Shown: positions 31,260 through 43,009 of the stretch, one piece after another
How positions within the stretch are numbered: position 1 is the first letter of the stretch
How the letters are laid out: each line of letters starts with the position of its first letter
NCBI GenBank assembly: GCA_963932145.1
Contig: OZ010580.1
Coordinates: 38,176,855 to 38,240,854 of the forward strand
Length of the DNA: 64,000 nt
Direction: 5' to 3'
Origin: Acanthosepion lycidas
Lineage: Eukaryota > Mollusca > Cephalopoda > Sepiida > Sepiidae
Program-made: the position numbers and the translations under genes
Notes under the pieces: model-generated
What the model was told of the DNA's origin: nothing
Seen by the model: only the letters and a program-made list of their open reading frames with translations
The model's database searches: none

Positions 31260-32254
31260 CAGTAATGCCTTGAGATACAACTGTACTGATATATGAATTT
31301 TTTGAGATATGAGCTGGAGTTTGGGCGATGTTTTTTTTTTTTATCCCGGGGATACAAGCTGAATTTTGAGATACGAGCTAGTTTCAATTAAGAATCCATT
31401 CACTGGTACATTGTGCACCAGGCATTGAGAGTATTTCCACTCACAGTAAACATGTTCACTTCACTCTGAAAGGATCTATGTTGTGCTGTGTTGTATCTTT
31501 TTTGCCAGTATTTTGCAAAATTCCTTTAGTGACACCATAGATCTGAAGAAAGTAAGTGTAAAGAGCATTGGTGAAAAGCCGAGAAGTTTGATTTTTGCTT
31601 GAGGTCAAGTGGTAAATTGTAAAAAAATCATGAGGAAGACATATGAGTAATGGATTTGGTGAGATAATGTGAATATTCTACATCAACAATAAATAAAAAA
31701 TCATAAAATTTAAAAAATTAAAACCAAATTAGTTAGAGTAATGGATAAAATGTAAATGCTTTAAAAAATTTTAAATTAAGTGATAATGTTAATTTTCAGT
31801 ATTGTAGACTAGGCTAGCCATTACTAGGCTAAGTTAGTGGTTGCTAGGTTAGCTATTGTTGCCCCTCTCCAAGTTGATCTATGACTTGTCTGAACTTTAT
31901 GATTTGATACAGTTTCTTTACAGTTTGTTTTTCTCTTTATTTTATTGTTTGTAAACTACATTTCTTGTTTATTCACACATTTTTGCTTGTAAAATCCCCC
32001 AAATTCAAAAATAGGGTTGAATTTTAGGAAAATCAGGGTGATTTTTAAGGCCAGGAATGGATCAGAAATATTCCCATTAATTTCAATGTGGAAAATTTAT
32101 TTGAGATATTAGGTTGGTGCAAAAATAATGTCATTTTTTGACGTTAAAAAATACGTCAAAAAACGATATTATTTTTGCACCAACCTAATACAAGCCTTTT
32201 ATGTCATGAGCTCAGCCTTGGAACAAATTAAACTCATATCCTAAGGCATTACTG
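31260..32254. mobile_element. Tigger/pogo-like nonautonomous element, 995 bp
   Basis: The left end CAGTAATGCCTTGAGATACA matches the reverse-complemented right end CAGTAATGCCTTAGGATATG. TA flanks both sides (31258-31259 and 32255-32256). Near the ends there are repeated GAGATATGAGC phrases, and the right part contains CCCATTAATTTCAATGTGG, as in many Tigger-type elements. No transposase frame survives. An 80-bp MITE is inserted at 32109-32188. Confidence 0.85.
32109..32188. mobile_element. 80-bp palindromic MITE, nested in Tigger-like element
   Basis: TTAGGTTGGTGCAAAAATAA at the left, with its reverse complement at the right end. The inner arms are TTGACGT / ACGTCAA around TAAAAAAT. TA on both sides (32107-32108, 32189-32190) is the mariner-type target duplication. 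The hairpin is almost complete. Confidence 0.95.
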
Positions 32255-32259
32255 TATAT

Positions 32260-35200
32260 GTTTACCATTACCAGAGACAGTGGGGATCCATTTCACCAAG
32301 TTTCTCATTGATGAGGCTCTATAGGCAGTTTGAGACAAATTAGAACCAGACTCTTATCTAGGAAAGTGCACAAGGTTCCCAATTTAGATAATCTGATGTT
32401 GATGTTGAAATTTGTGTTCACACAACATAATTCCAATTGGGTTCTGATATATGCCAATAGGAAGAAGTGTTACAGAATATGAAGGCCAGGGCCAGAATGG
32501 TCAGCGATTGTCCAGTGACTTGTGGGTGGGACATTTTGACAGTGATGGATTGCCTTTGTCTGGATTTTGAATATAAGCCTAAAATGGCATGAATTCAACA
32601 GAGGATCCCAAGAATTTGGACATGTTAATATGCCTCTCACATCCAGGTTTGTGATCAGCTAATACCACCTGCAGAGAGATGCTGAGCCAATGTGCGACAT
32701 GCATTCCTTTCAGTCCTACTACTGCCTTTTAGAATCCAATCTGCTATGGTTAATAAAACAAATATCAAAAGTAAATGACCCTTTTCATTGATACCATTTT
32801 TATTAATAGCATGTGGATCCCAAGACAACACAAAATGCAACAGAAGGCTTAGTTATGGGATATGAAAGAATCAACATGCATGTTAGGTACTGACAACTTC
32901 CTCAGTAGACCAAGCATAGAAATGAATACCATTTAAGAACTTCTGGTCAAAAAGAGAGAAATAAAGAAGAATACTCATAAAGTCCATCAATACAGAAACT
33001 AAGCACTATTGGATTTCTCATTGTCTTGTGGATTAAAATGTTGGTTTAAACATACCCAATTCCTTGACATGAGTTGAATCCTTTGCTCTGGTATTGTTGC
33101 AAAGTTACGTACTCTGGTTTGGTAGAAGAAACAAACAATGCAAAAGTAGGCACCTTCACTAATTCGGTATACATAAGGTTTAAAATTAATTTTTAGAAAT
33201 GAAAAAGCTTTCTTGAAGTTTTCATTTTAGCTTTAATGGAAAGCTAAAGGATTTAAAATGTACTATTTGCAGTATGCAAAATACTGTATGGTGTATTTCA
33301 AGCAAAAATTATATTGATTGTAATGAATTTTTTTTTCAGTAAAATCAATCAAAATGGTGGCTTTTGATGAATTTGTAAACAAAAGTTAATTTTAGCTTTT
33401 AAAAATCTTGTAAAAATAATATATGTATTTCTGAAATATTATTTGAAGAAAATTAGCAAATTTAAAGTTAAATTAATTTGATTTGAAACAAATATTACTT
33501 TTAGCATAAAATGGGTACAAACATTTTTTAAGTGCAGGGTCTTGTTTTTCTGATGTGTTAATCAATTTATTGACAGTGAATTGACAGCCGAACATGTACA
33601 TAGTTAAGTATGGTGAAGCAGATGATAAACTTTATTAGTGGGGGGATAACCTTTAAAACATGTGACTATTTAATGATAGATTTGTCGGTTTGGACATCTG
33701 TACTTCAGAAATTTTGCATGCAATTACACATACGAAAACATATCAAAATTCTTTTAAAAATATTTGGGCAGATTATAAGCTTTACAATATATGATTAGTA
33801 AATATAGTTTTACTTAATAACAATATTTCCTAAGGGTTATTACATTGAAAATGAATTTTAAAAGATTTAAAAACTTTATAAATTATTCAATTTAAAACTG
33901 TAAAAAATGAAAACAAATCTTGAAAAAATTCATTTTTCATTGAAAATTATTTTTTCTTCAAACAATATTGTCTTTAATATATACTGTTCATTAAAATCAA
34001 TTAAAAGCTTCTCTAATTAAATAATGTCTTAGTTTTATTGTGTTAGTTATTTTTTTATTTAGAACAGATTTTCAGTAAGATGGCGTTCAATTTTGCCAAA
34101 AAAATTTGATGATTTAAATTCTTCAAAGAATTCTGCTTTTAACTAATATAGTCACTAAAAATTATCACATTGAATTTCTAAAGTTTCGATAATATTACGT
34201 AAGGGGCTGAAATACATGTAAAAAAAATTTTTTTACCAAGATTTTCTAATAAAAAAATTTGCTAAATAATTTCACTCATTTATGAATAAGTCCTGAAATT
34301 TCATTAAGATTTGGTAATAATTTAATTTTTGCAAGAATTTCCAAATTAATATGTCTGGCACTGCAAAAAGAGGCTAACATTTTTTTCTATGCTAAATGTT
34401 TTTAGCTTTTTTTTACTGTAAAGAAGTAAAAAATTTAATTAAAAAAAGCAAAAAAATACTTTGATCCTTCCTCTTCATAGTAACATAATGATTTTGATGA
34501 TAAAACTACGTTTTCATTACATTTGGAGCTTGTTTTCATCACAGTATACTTATTTTTAGCATTTTCATGGAGGAACCTTCACAAAAGTGATCACGACTGT
34601 TGAGTATTAAAGAATATGAATTATTTTCTGAGCATGAAAAACAGAATGATGACAATGCACAACCAACAATTGAATAAAGGTTTCAGTTCCAAATTCCAAG
34701 AAAGCTACCAAGAATGATGAAATATACCTGAAGACATTCAGAGAATACAATAGCTGAAATATTGTGTGTATAACAACCAAAACAATCATGCTGGTTTGCA
34801 TAGTTATGAATACAATAAGGATAATTCCATATCTCGGAATATTTTAAGGTAAAATTACAACTCAATCATCAATAACCCTAGTTTGTTATATGAATTGAAA
34901 TCTGATTGACACAGAAAAGCAATAGTTATTGTGATTGATAACAACTAAAGTGTGTTTGTTATTTTACTCTTACCAATAAGTTATGAAGGAATTTTATGAA
35001 ATGGCTAAAAGAACTGTAACAAATACTTCTACTAATTGTACTATTGAGTGAAAAATGTACTTAACAAGAGATGCACAAAAGGAAATGGGATCATTTAATC
35101 TGGTGCCGCTTTAAAAACTTTTTCATTGCTTATTCATTTATTTATATTTTGGGGTTAAAAGAAACAAACATACTAAATATATGCATGCTTCTTTCTAAAT

Positions 35201-35315
35201 TAAATGTTATTAATGTCATGTAGATTATTATGGTTAAGACTTCAAGTGTTTGTAATCATTTTTTACAATTTTCATTACAAATTTTAAAGACTGTAAACTT
35301 CTTTTTCTTTTTAAA
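32260..35315. other. Very AT-rich spacer, no gene seen
   Basis: The part 33180-34460 is extremely AT-rich. A 62-codon frame (33610-33798) and overlapping minus frames at 34607-34865 have no domain. The segment 32270-32700 is less AT-rich but unassigned. Confidence 0.45.
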
Positions 35316-35319
35316 ATGA

Positions 35320-35640
35320 TGTTCACCTTGTACAAAGCCCAAGAGCCATTCCAGGTAGACAGTGACAGAATAAGAGGCACAGAATATGTGTGCATCATAA
35401 CAGTTAACTATTGACTTGAACAGGTTAAGGCTGTTGTGATAGGGGAAGTATTCTTTTGGGAGTCATTTCCACAAAGTAGTGGTTTGTAGTAAAAAAAAAC
35501 TACTCAAGTGGAACTTCACCAATGGAATATGAAGAGAATTAGGCTGATTTATTACAATTTGCATGGCATGGTGGGTCTTGTTGACCATGTTCACCATAGT
35601 CTATGAGTATAGAATCCAGCGCAGTACGTAATCTGTTCAA
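35320..35640 (+). repeat. Interspersed repeat R1
   Basis: ACAAAGCCCAAGAGCC, CTTGAACAGGTTAAGGC, CAAAGTAGTGGTTTGTAG, CTCAAGTGGAACTTCACC and GCATGGTGGGTCTTG follow R1 order. The copy is old. Confidence 0.75.
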
Positions 35641-35644
35641 TTAA

Positions 35645-36890
35645 ACAACATTAAAAATTAACACTCATGAGTCAGACACTCTACTGAATCTGACTATATT
35701 GCCAATACCATCAGCAGCTGTTCCATAATTCATCAGTATTCAATATCAAAGGCTGGCAGTGAATATTCGGGAAAAACATGGCTGCCTTTATACATGTCGC
35801 ATTGAATATTTTGAGCCTTCTGATTGGTTAACCCTTCTATTGGTGAACTACAAAATAAGTCAGCTCATTTTGGCTGGCTCACTAGTACACCAGGGTACCC
35901 ATAAACTTCAACAGGTCTTAGCTGTGATGTTAAGAACTGATCAAACTCAGGAATGTAGTTCATCTGAACACTTTCAATGGAAATCATGACAGATCAACAA
36001 GAGGCTTTGCCATGGGAAAGATGGTTGTAGGATGTGGAGACTATCAAGACTGGAAAGTGAAATGAAGAGTCGGCAGCTCCTTCGCATATATGGCAGCAGT
36101 ACTTCATTTTGGGCATGGTCTAACTCTTGTAAAGGTAAAGGGTAGCAGGTACTTACTAGAGCAGTACAGGAAACCAACCATTTTTCAAGTATCTTTAGCA
36201 ACAGATCATATGTACAAGTTCCACTTGACATCTGGGTTGAGTTTAAGTCCCAAAAGGGATTCAAGATATGGGTCCTCCCTGAGAGAACACCTATTCATTG
36301 TGATAGATCAAAATTCAGGGTCTGGTCAATGATGATGGAATTACTAGTTTAAACAAAACTATGAAATACAAATCTCTATGTTATTCAAGAGTTTTCTTGT
36401 TTCTGGCAAAGACTATTTTTAAAATTTGATAATGAATGTTTAATGAACAGAGCTTGGCTGCTTATTCCCTTGGTACTGATGAAACTTGAGATAGTGATGG
36501 ACAGAAATAAATAGTGGAACAATAGAATAAGTATGAACATACCAAAGTACATTGCCATCTTTCATCTTCTTCAAGTTTTTCATAGGATTCTTTCTTCATA
36601 CACTGCATTCTCTTTTGTACATGTCAATCAGTCTCATGCGAAAGATTAACACCAACTTGTGATAATAATCTTACGTACATCAACATCTTTTCTTACAGTA
36701 GCCAGCATTAACTGAGAAAATGTCAGACAAAGAATTATAAAACTGACAATGCAGAAGAAAGAATGAACCCCACTTAGAAAGCAATGTTTAGCTAATGTAA
36801 ATCACTTATGTTTTTCATTGATCTTGCCCAAGGCTTAATCATCCATTCATCTCTAATGCCATTGTGTTTTGTCTCACTCGAACACTTGAT
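35645..36890. other. Spacer, unassigned
   Basis: Composition at 35700-36330 is more balanced, with overlapping frames on both strands (35759-35989 plus, 35974-36264 minus, 36090-36332 plus). I recognise no domain. It may be another decayed LINE, but I cannot show it. Confidence 0.35.
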
Positions 36891-36894
36891 TTAC

Positions 36895-37108
36895 ATACCT
36901 GCCTATCTATCTAAATCTCTACTTATCTATCTATCCATCACATTACTCTTTTAATCTGTCTACTTTATTTGTCAGGATTTATCTCTTGAAATGATAAACT
37001 TTGAAAAAGTCTATCTGCTCATAACTAAGTGGGTTATTTCTGTTCATTTAATTATGTTTGGTTCTTTATATGTACTTTCAGAGAGTTTCAATTTGTTCAT
37101 ATCTATCA

Positions 37109-37178
<70 letters not shown>

Positions 37179-37545
37179 ATCTGTCTCAATCTGTTCATAT
37201 CTATCAATCTATCTCAGTCTGTTCACACCAGTCTCTTCATATCTATTTATCTTTCTTTACATTTATCTATCTGCCTTTTGATATCTAGCTATCTTATCAA
37301 TCTCAGACTATTTCAATCTATTCATATCTATCAAAATTTGTTCATATCTATCTACCTATCTCAATCTGTTCATATCTTTCTATCTTAGTCTGTTCCTATT
37401 CATTTATCTTATATAAATAGATAAGAACAAACTATCTCTGTCAGCTCTTATCTGTTTCAACTTGTTACCACCAGTCTCTTCATGTCTATCTTTGTGTACA
37501 TCTATCAATGTGCCTTTTCATATATTGATCAATCTCAAACTATCT
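36895..37545. repeat. ATCT-type minisatellite with central (TA)n
   Basis: Degenerate units built on TCAATCTGTTCATATCTATC repeat on both sides of a pure TA tract at 37113-37176. The long open frames here (up to 119 codons) are repeat artefacts. A weaker echo lies at 38215-38340. Confidence 0.85.
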
Positions 37546-38039
37546 AGCTAGCTATCTATGTTTAGTCTTTTTGTAAACTATATATCTTTGCATCTAAACA
37601 ATCTAAAGTACCAAAAACTTAAAAATAGCAATACACTGAAGGTTTTTACTCACCCCTCACTTGTAGAAATGAACTTGGCCAGATGATGTATATGCAATAT
37701 AATAGGTAAAAGATTAGTGTAGCTGTGGCAGCTATGGAATGCAGACAGGATTGAATAGTTTCACCACAAAATGATTTAGGTGCTATAAAAAATAAGTACT
37801 TTATTTCAATGTAGCAACTGCTCTAGTCTTTTTCTTGAACAACAGTAATTCTCAGGAATATATGAATTCTGGATGGATGTCAGCTACACCTGAAGACTAC
37901 TGTAATTTGTTTCCCTCAGCTGGGTAGTACACATTCAGTGGAAGCATGACTATTAGTAACTGAGCAGTACTGAAAAAAGAATATGACAAGATATTCCTCA
38001 GTATGGACAGTAAGAATGAGAACAATCAACCCTTGTAAA

Positions 38040-38185
38040 CTAAAGAGTTCAGTTCAAAATTCCCCGAAGGTTATCCAAACTGACAGACACTTGAAGGCCA
38101 AAGGGCAAAACATATAAAATGTTGTGTTAATAGCAACAGAGATGAGGTCATTAGTCCAAATGTAAATAATGATAACTCCTCATCC
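38040..38185 (+). repeat. Foldback repeat FB, right arm only
   Basis: GAGTTCAGTTCAAAATTCC, CTTGAAGGCCAAAGGGCAAA, AAATGTTGTG, GAGATGAGGTCATTAGTCC and AAATAATGATAACTCCTCAT align with the right arms at 23.6 and 63.6 kb. The hammerhead boxes are eroded (TAAAAT where GAAAC is expected). Confidence 0.65.
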
Positions 38186-38189
38186 TAGA

Positions 38190-39590
38190 AATCCAAACAT
38201 AAATTGTATAACTTTCAGTCTATCTATATATCAACCTAAGTCTGTCCATATCTTTTAGTTCTGTTTCCCAGTCCATCTATTAATGTATTGTCCATATACT
38301 TTTATCCATTTTTATACTTACTGGTCAATCAGTCTCTATACACATTTGTTCTGTCTAGAGCAGTGGTTAGCACAAAGCTTGGAAAAAGGATTCAAGTCAT
38401 ACTAATGCAATTTCAAGGATGACTTTATGTGAAACTAACTTCAGCTCAATAACTATCCCTTTTGGTCTATTCCTTCATTCTTTTGATTTTACTTATATAC
38501 TTGTTAGTCATTTTTTGGCTTATAGCTTTTTCTGTAGAGAGATAATAAGACAACTAAATCATTGTTGGTAGCTTTAATCTTCAGTGAGCACTCAACTGTT
38601 GTAACCTTGAACCAAACTAAACTACTTTTAAAGTATCATTGCCTATCAATCTAACCTTACAGTTATTCCATATATCTTTATTTTGCTTCTCTCTATCTTT
38701 CTGTACATAAATATGACTGAGATAGATAGATGGATGGATGTGTGTTCCCATCAACCATCTATCAATTCCTAATTGATTGCTTGCCAAAGAGCTCTTGGAG
38801 AGGAAGAAACAGCAGATTATCTGAAAATGTTGAACATTGTATGAGATTCAGTAAATCCCTGAAATACATTCATATTTTCCTTTTTGACAGACTAAAACCA
38901 AACGAAAGAGACAAAGAACCAGAAATTCTCTAAGATCAAGAGAAGGCAAGTTGAGGTTGGGAACATAATATTGGCTCGGAAAAAATTGTGCTAGGTGAGA
39001 ATTGTACTAATACAGGATATTAATCATAGTGTCCATTTTGCTTTGTTTCGTTTCATTTCATCCATCCAATATCAAATGGGCTGGGATGGGCTGGGTTGGG
39101 GTGACATGGAGGAGGAGTATAAGCTGTGGGAGTGAAGGAGCAGGGTTGAGCTTGGGGGAGAAAAACACTTGTGTCAATTCTGCTGTGTCACTTTTGTAGA
39201 CAGAAATGTCAAATGCAATCCATCCATAAAGAAAGTTCTTAGAAAAACAATTCAGAAATCAGAAACAAAATTGGGGAACTTCTCTCATCAAAATTGTAGT
39301 TAAAATTTTATTATTCAGGTTTCCTGATGTTATTTTCGACAACAAGAGATAATATAAAAATATGATGCATAAGAATAAACAGTGTAACTTTTTCCATGCA
39401 TGCCTTTATTATTTTGTCTTTAATTTCTATCACACTAAAGGAAAAAGATATATAAAAAAAAAGAAATGTAAATTTTATCTTGATTAGAACAACCTGGAGG
39501 TAAGCAGGCACATAAGATATATCCACTATGCCAGTATTCCTGCTGTTTGAACAGCAAAATAAAATTGTAAATACTAACTTAGCCAGAATG
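38190..39590. other. Spacer, no gene seen
   Basis: A G-rich patch at 39075-39165 (GGGCTGGGATGGGCTGGGTT) stands out from AT-rich flanks. No domain-bearing frame. Confidence 0.4.
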
Positions 39591-39599
39591 CACAAATAC

Positions 39600-40440
39600 T
39601 GCGCTGATCCTAGGAGGCAAGAGAGTGATACTTTTGTATGAGGCAGAGAGCACAGATACTACATGGATCTTAAGCAGAGGTCCAGTGAGCAACACTTTGA
39701 TCCTCAGCAATAGAACGGATCTGAATAAGAGCTCATGGGAGCAACCCTTTTGTCCAAAGCAATTATGACACTGATACTAAGCAGCAGACTGGGAAATGAC
39801 ATTTTCGTTTTAGGGTACAGATAAAACATCAATCCTAGGTTGATTTCAAGGATACAATACTTTAATCCTAGGCAGAGAGCACAGATACAACACTGATCTT
39901 TGGCTGAGGACTGGGAAACAATATTTTGGTTTTCGGCAGAAGGTAAAGATACTTTATTGAACTGAGGCAGATGGCCAGGAAATGACATTTTGGTTCCAGG
40001 CAGATGAACAGGTACTACACTGATCTGAGGCAAAAAACCAGAGAGCACAGATATAACACTGATCTTAGGCAGAGGACAGGGAAGTGACATTTTGATCTTA
40101 AACAGAAAGTATAGATATTTCATTGATTTGGGGCAGATGGCCAGGAAGGGACATTTTAGTTCTAAACAAACAGCACAGCTACTACACTGATCTGAGGCAA
40201 AAAACCAGAGAGCAGATACAATACTGATCATAATCAGTGAACTGAGAAATACCATTTTGCTCTTAGACAGAAGGTATAGATATTTCGTTGATCTGAGGCA
40301 GATGGCCAGGAAATGACATTTTAGCCTGAGGAAGAGGGCACAGATACTACATTGATCTGAGGCAAAAGGCCAGGCAGAAACATTTTGGTGCTTTGCAGAA
40401 AGTATAGATACTATGCTCAGATCCTAAATAGAAGTACCAG
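39600..40440. repeat. Minisatellite, units of about 62 bp
   Basis: The unit carries the phrases GACATTTTGGTTCTAGGCAG, AGGCACAGATACTACACTGA and TCTGAGGCAGATGGCCAGGA. GACATTTT marks occur near 39798, 39984, 40086, 40151 and 40314, with spacings of about 62-65 or 102-104, the latter where a partial unit intervenes. Units differ by substitutions and partial deletions. A 183-codon minus-strand frame (39704-40255) runs through it because the unit lacks stops in that frame. Confidence 0.9.
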
Positions 40441-40599
40441 TGCTTACATAAATAGTCTTGTCATTTTGATGGGTATTATGCAAGTAAAAAGAAAGCACAA
40501 ACAGTATTTGATGGCATAAAAATCCATGGTATCTTAGGCCATTTCTTTCATCACAGGATGTTAATGATTAATATCAATTATTAAAAATAGCTTCGAGTG

Positions 40600-40970
40600 A
40601 ATGAATCCTGTAGATTTTGGAGTGAACCAGCTTTCATCGAACCTCATGGACTGACACTACAGAATCACAAACTAAGAACTTAAATGACAAATAACAGAAA
40701 CAACATCAACTGAGGACTTTCAATAGCAGCAACAACTAAATTACAAAGCACATGGAACTGAAAGAGAAAAGAATGACATAATTAAGTTGTTGACATTCCA
40801 CACTACTTCAAATGAAAGGTTAGAAAGGAAACCCTCATCAATAATAGAAAGGGTGATAACAGGGGGCTTGAGAAATCTATTTTTCTGAAAACTTTTTTTA
40901 TTAGGAAGACTTTATAAATTTCATCTGACAGTAACACTGTTTGATCAGTGAATGCTGAGTGTTTCTATAT
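40600..40970 (+). repeat. Unclassified repeat R3, single copy
   Basis: The leader CTACAGAATCACAAACTAAG and CAGAAACAACATCAACTGAG precede the ORF-like core. In the plus frame this reads KNDIIKLLTFHTTSNERLER, then KPSSIIERVITG. After it, CTTGAGAAATCTATTTTTCTG and GACTTTATAAATTTCATCTG align with the 46.6-kb copy. Confidence 0.75.
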
Positions 40971-40974
40971 AAAG

Positions 40975-41418
40975 GTATTGCTTAATCTCACTATTGCCAT
41001 ATTCAGGGAACATCATTTGGGTGTTTTTAAGCAAGTAATGTTCAAAGCAAGCTGTCAGTACATTATAAAATATTACAAAAGCAATTTAGCTAAAGGAGAG
41101 AAAAGATTACTTTTATATAAAAGAGGAAGCTAGCAGTCCAGCTGAACATAAAGCAAGCAACCACAAAGTAAACATACCCAACCCTTTGCAAATCATTCTT
41201 CTTTGACTACTGAATATGATGGACTTATTTATCTATAGCCTTTTTAATGTTATGTTTGTCAGGTTATTGTTTTACTATTACCAGTATTTCCATTCAGTTT
41301 TTCTTCTTTGGCTTCAAAATGGTTCAAGTGAATTGAGGTATATTTAGCTATAATGGATCTACTGGTAACTAAGAATATCATAGGTACTTCATTATAATTA
41401 CTTCTACACTACTATTAC
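40975..41418. other. Spacer, no gene seen
   Basis: No structure that I can define. Confidence 0.4.
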
Positions 41419-41420
41419 TA

Positions 41421-42194
41421 TCTCTATCTATAATATGCAGGATGTGTGTGTGTGTGTGTAACGAATGTATGGCCGCAATTTTCGACAGATTTGCACCAAA
41501 ATTTACATGCACATGCTCCAAGTTAGCAGGAAGGCCAAGACTTATTTTGCATTTCTCAACTCCCATCGATAATGGAAATAATCGATTTTTTTCATGCTTC
41601 TATGGCAGTTTTCATGTAGTTTGCAGCCATTTTCTACTGGCCAGAGTGAGAGCCTATAGCTGGCTGCCATGAATAGGCAGGAAGATTCTATTGGCCAGTG
41701 TGAGAGCCAACAGCTGACTGACACAAATGTTAACTAGCATGCTAGCATGCAAAAAAAATCGATAGCTGCATTTGTCACAAGTCGGAAAAATTTAAATCTG
41801 CATGCCACTTTACTCCATTTGGCTCATTCACTTGCTTAAACTCAACGTTGATTCTGATTCCACAGAACTGGGTTGGGTGTGAAAAAATATTTGTTGTTAA
41901 CATCCTTTTTTCATTTGGTTTTTCCAGTTACGAGTCCTTTTTTAAAGCTGAACATTTTGTGTTCATTTTGTTTAGTTCTTTTTTCGTAACAGATTTAATG
42001 TTTAGTATAGAGCTTAGAAAAAATTCGCAGTGTGAGATAGGCAAGAAGTAAGGCATGTAGCAACATCAGCACGGCAAAGGGCACTCCTTTAAAGGCAAGG
42101 AAGGGCAAAAATATTTTAATTCAAGTGATAGCGATTGCTGTATGAGTTGTACGATTTTTGAATCAAGCAAGGGCAACACGGGCCATGCTTCTAG
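41421..42194 (+). mobile_element. Nonautonomous Helitron
   Basis: The 3' end CAAGGGCAACACGGGCCATG, then CTTCTAGT, is a degenerate Helitron terminus: a short GC-rich palindrome followed by CTAG|T at 42191-42195. The 5' side is TCTCTATCTATAATATGCAG, followed by a TG tract, a common layout for Helitrons of this type. An internal direct repeat (CTACTGGCCAGAGTGAGAGC / CTATTGGCCAGTGTGAGAGC, about 41635 and 41688) is present. No Rep/helicase frame. The exact 5' base is uncertain. Confidence 0.75.
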
Positions 42195-42199
42195 TTAAT

Positions 42200-42685
42200 A
42201 ATAATAATAATGTCATTTAAGTAAATATTATTATCATGAAATCAGGCTAGGCAAAAGTGACCTTCACCTGTGATAATGATCATTGCAGGATAAAATTAAC
42301 TTTGAGGTGACTTCAATATTGCATCTGAGATAAAGGGATATCTTTTAGATATTTTCTTTTTAGAAAAGAGTTACTATGTCTCATATGCCATCAGATATAT
42401 TAAATAGATAAATATATATTTAGCTTCATCGGAATAAAATTGTTATCATGAAGCTCTCAATGTAAAAAATAAGTAACTGCATTCAGATTTTTTTAATCAT
42501 TGATATTAATCACTGATATTCTGATGAAATGAATTGTTTAATATCCCATGGATTATTTATGCCATCCAATATTGTTAATCTTTTTACTTGAGTAGTACCC
42601 ATGAAAATGACAATAGTATTTATATAAGCATTGGTACTTCTATCTAGGATCTGTCTGTTTTTGGATATGGGGCTGTACAACCATT
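42200..42685. other. AT-rich spacer, no gene seen
   Basis: It begins with an AAT triplet run, then plain AT-rich DNA. Confidence 0.45.
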
Positions 42686-42689
42686 AGTA

Positions 42690-43005
42690 TTCTTGATAAC
42701 CAATGTTTGCTGTCAAAAGTGTCATCAGTGGGTATGTGAACACTAGAACTGGACCTTGTATCAATGCAAGAAGGTTGCCTGGTCTGATGAGTTATGTTTT
42801 CCCCTGAATTAGTTGGATGACATGGTATTTTATAGGGATATGGTGACACCAAAATACATAAATTATACAGGAATGGTTTAGGAACATGAAGTCTTTACCA
42901 TGTTCCTCTGGTCTATAAATGCCCCAAATCTCAATTCAGCTAACCTATTATGGGATATGTTGTGCCAAGAAATTCACTCTGTATAACTCATATGTAATTC
43001 GCAAC
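42690..43005 (+). pseudogene. Possible Tc1-like transposase fragment
   Basis: The plus-strand reading KKVAWSDELCFPLN followed by a stop resembles the segment around the first catalytic Asp of Tc1-type transposases (WSDE). About 150 bp further, NAPNLNSANLLWDMLCQEIH resembles the SPDLNPIENLWD box. The second half of the catalytic domain and the ends are not found. Another source is possible. Confidence 0.4.
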
Positions 43006-43009
43006 AATT

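Noticed and set aside
35759-36332. Possible LINE fragment
   Set aside because: Composition and open frames on both strands are suggestive, but I found no RT or endonuclease motif.
36991-37388. Three overlapping open frames of 76-119 codons with alternating I and Y
   Set aside because: They are translations of the TA tract and ATCT-type minisatellite; no start context or domain.
39704-40255. 183-codon minus-strand frame as a protein gene
   Set aside because: It follows the minisatellite units exactly and lacks any domain. Kept only as an observation.
39600-40440. CRISPR-like array
   Set aside because: Units are contiguous without unique spacers, and the window is eukaryotic.
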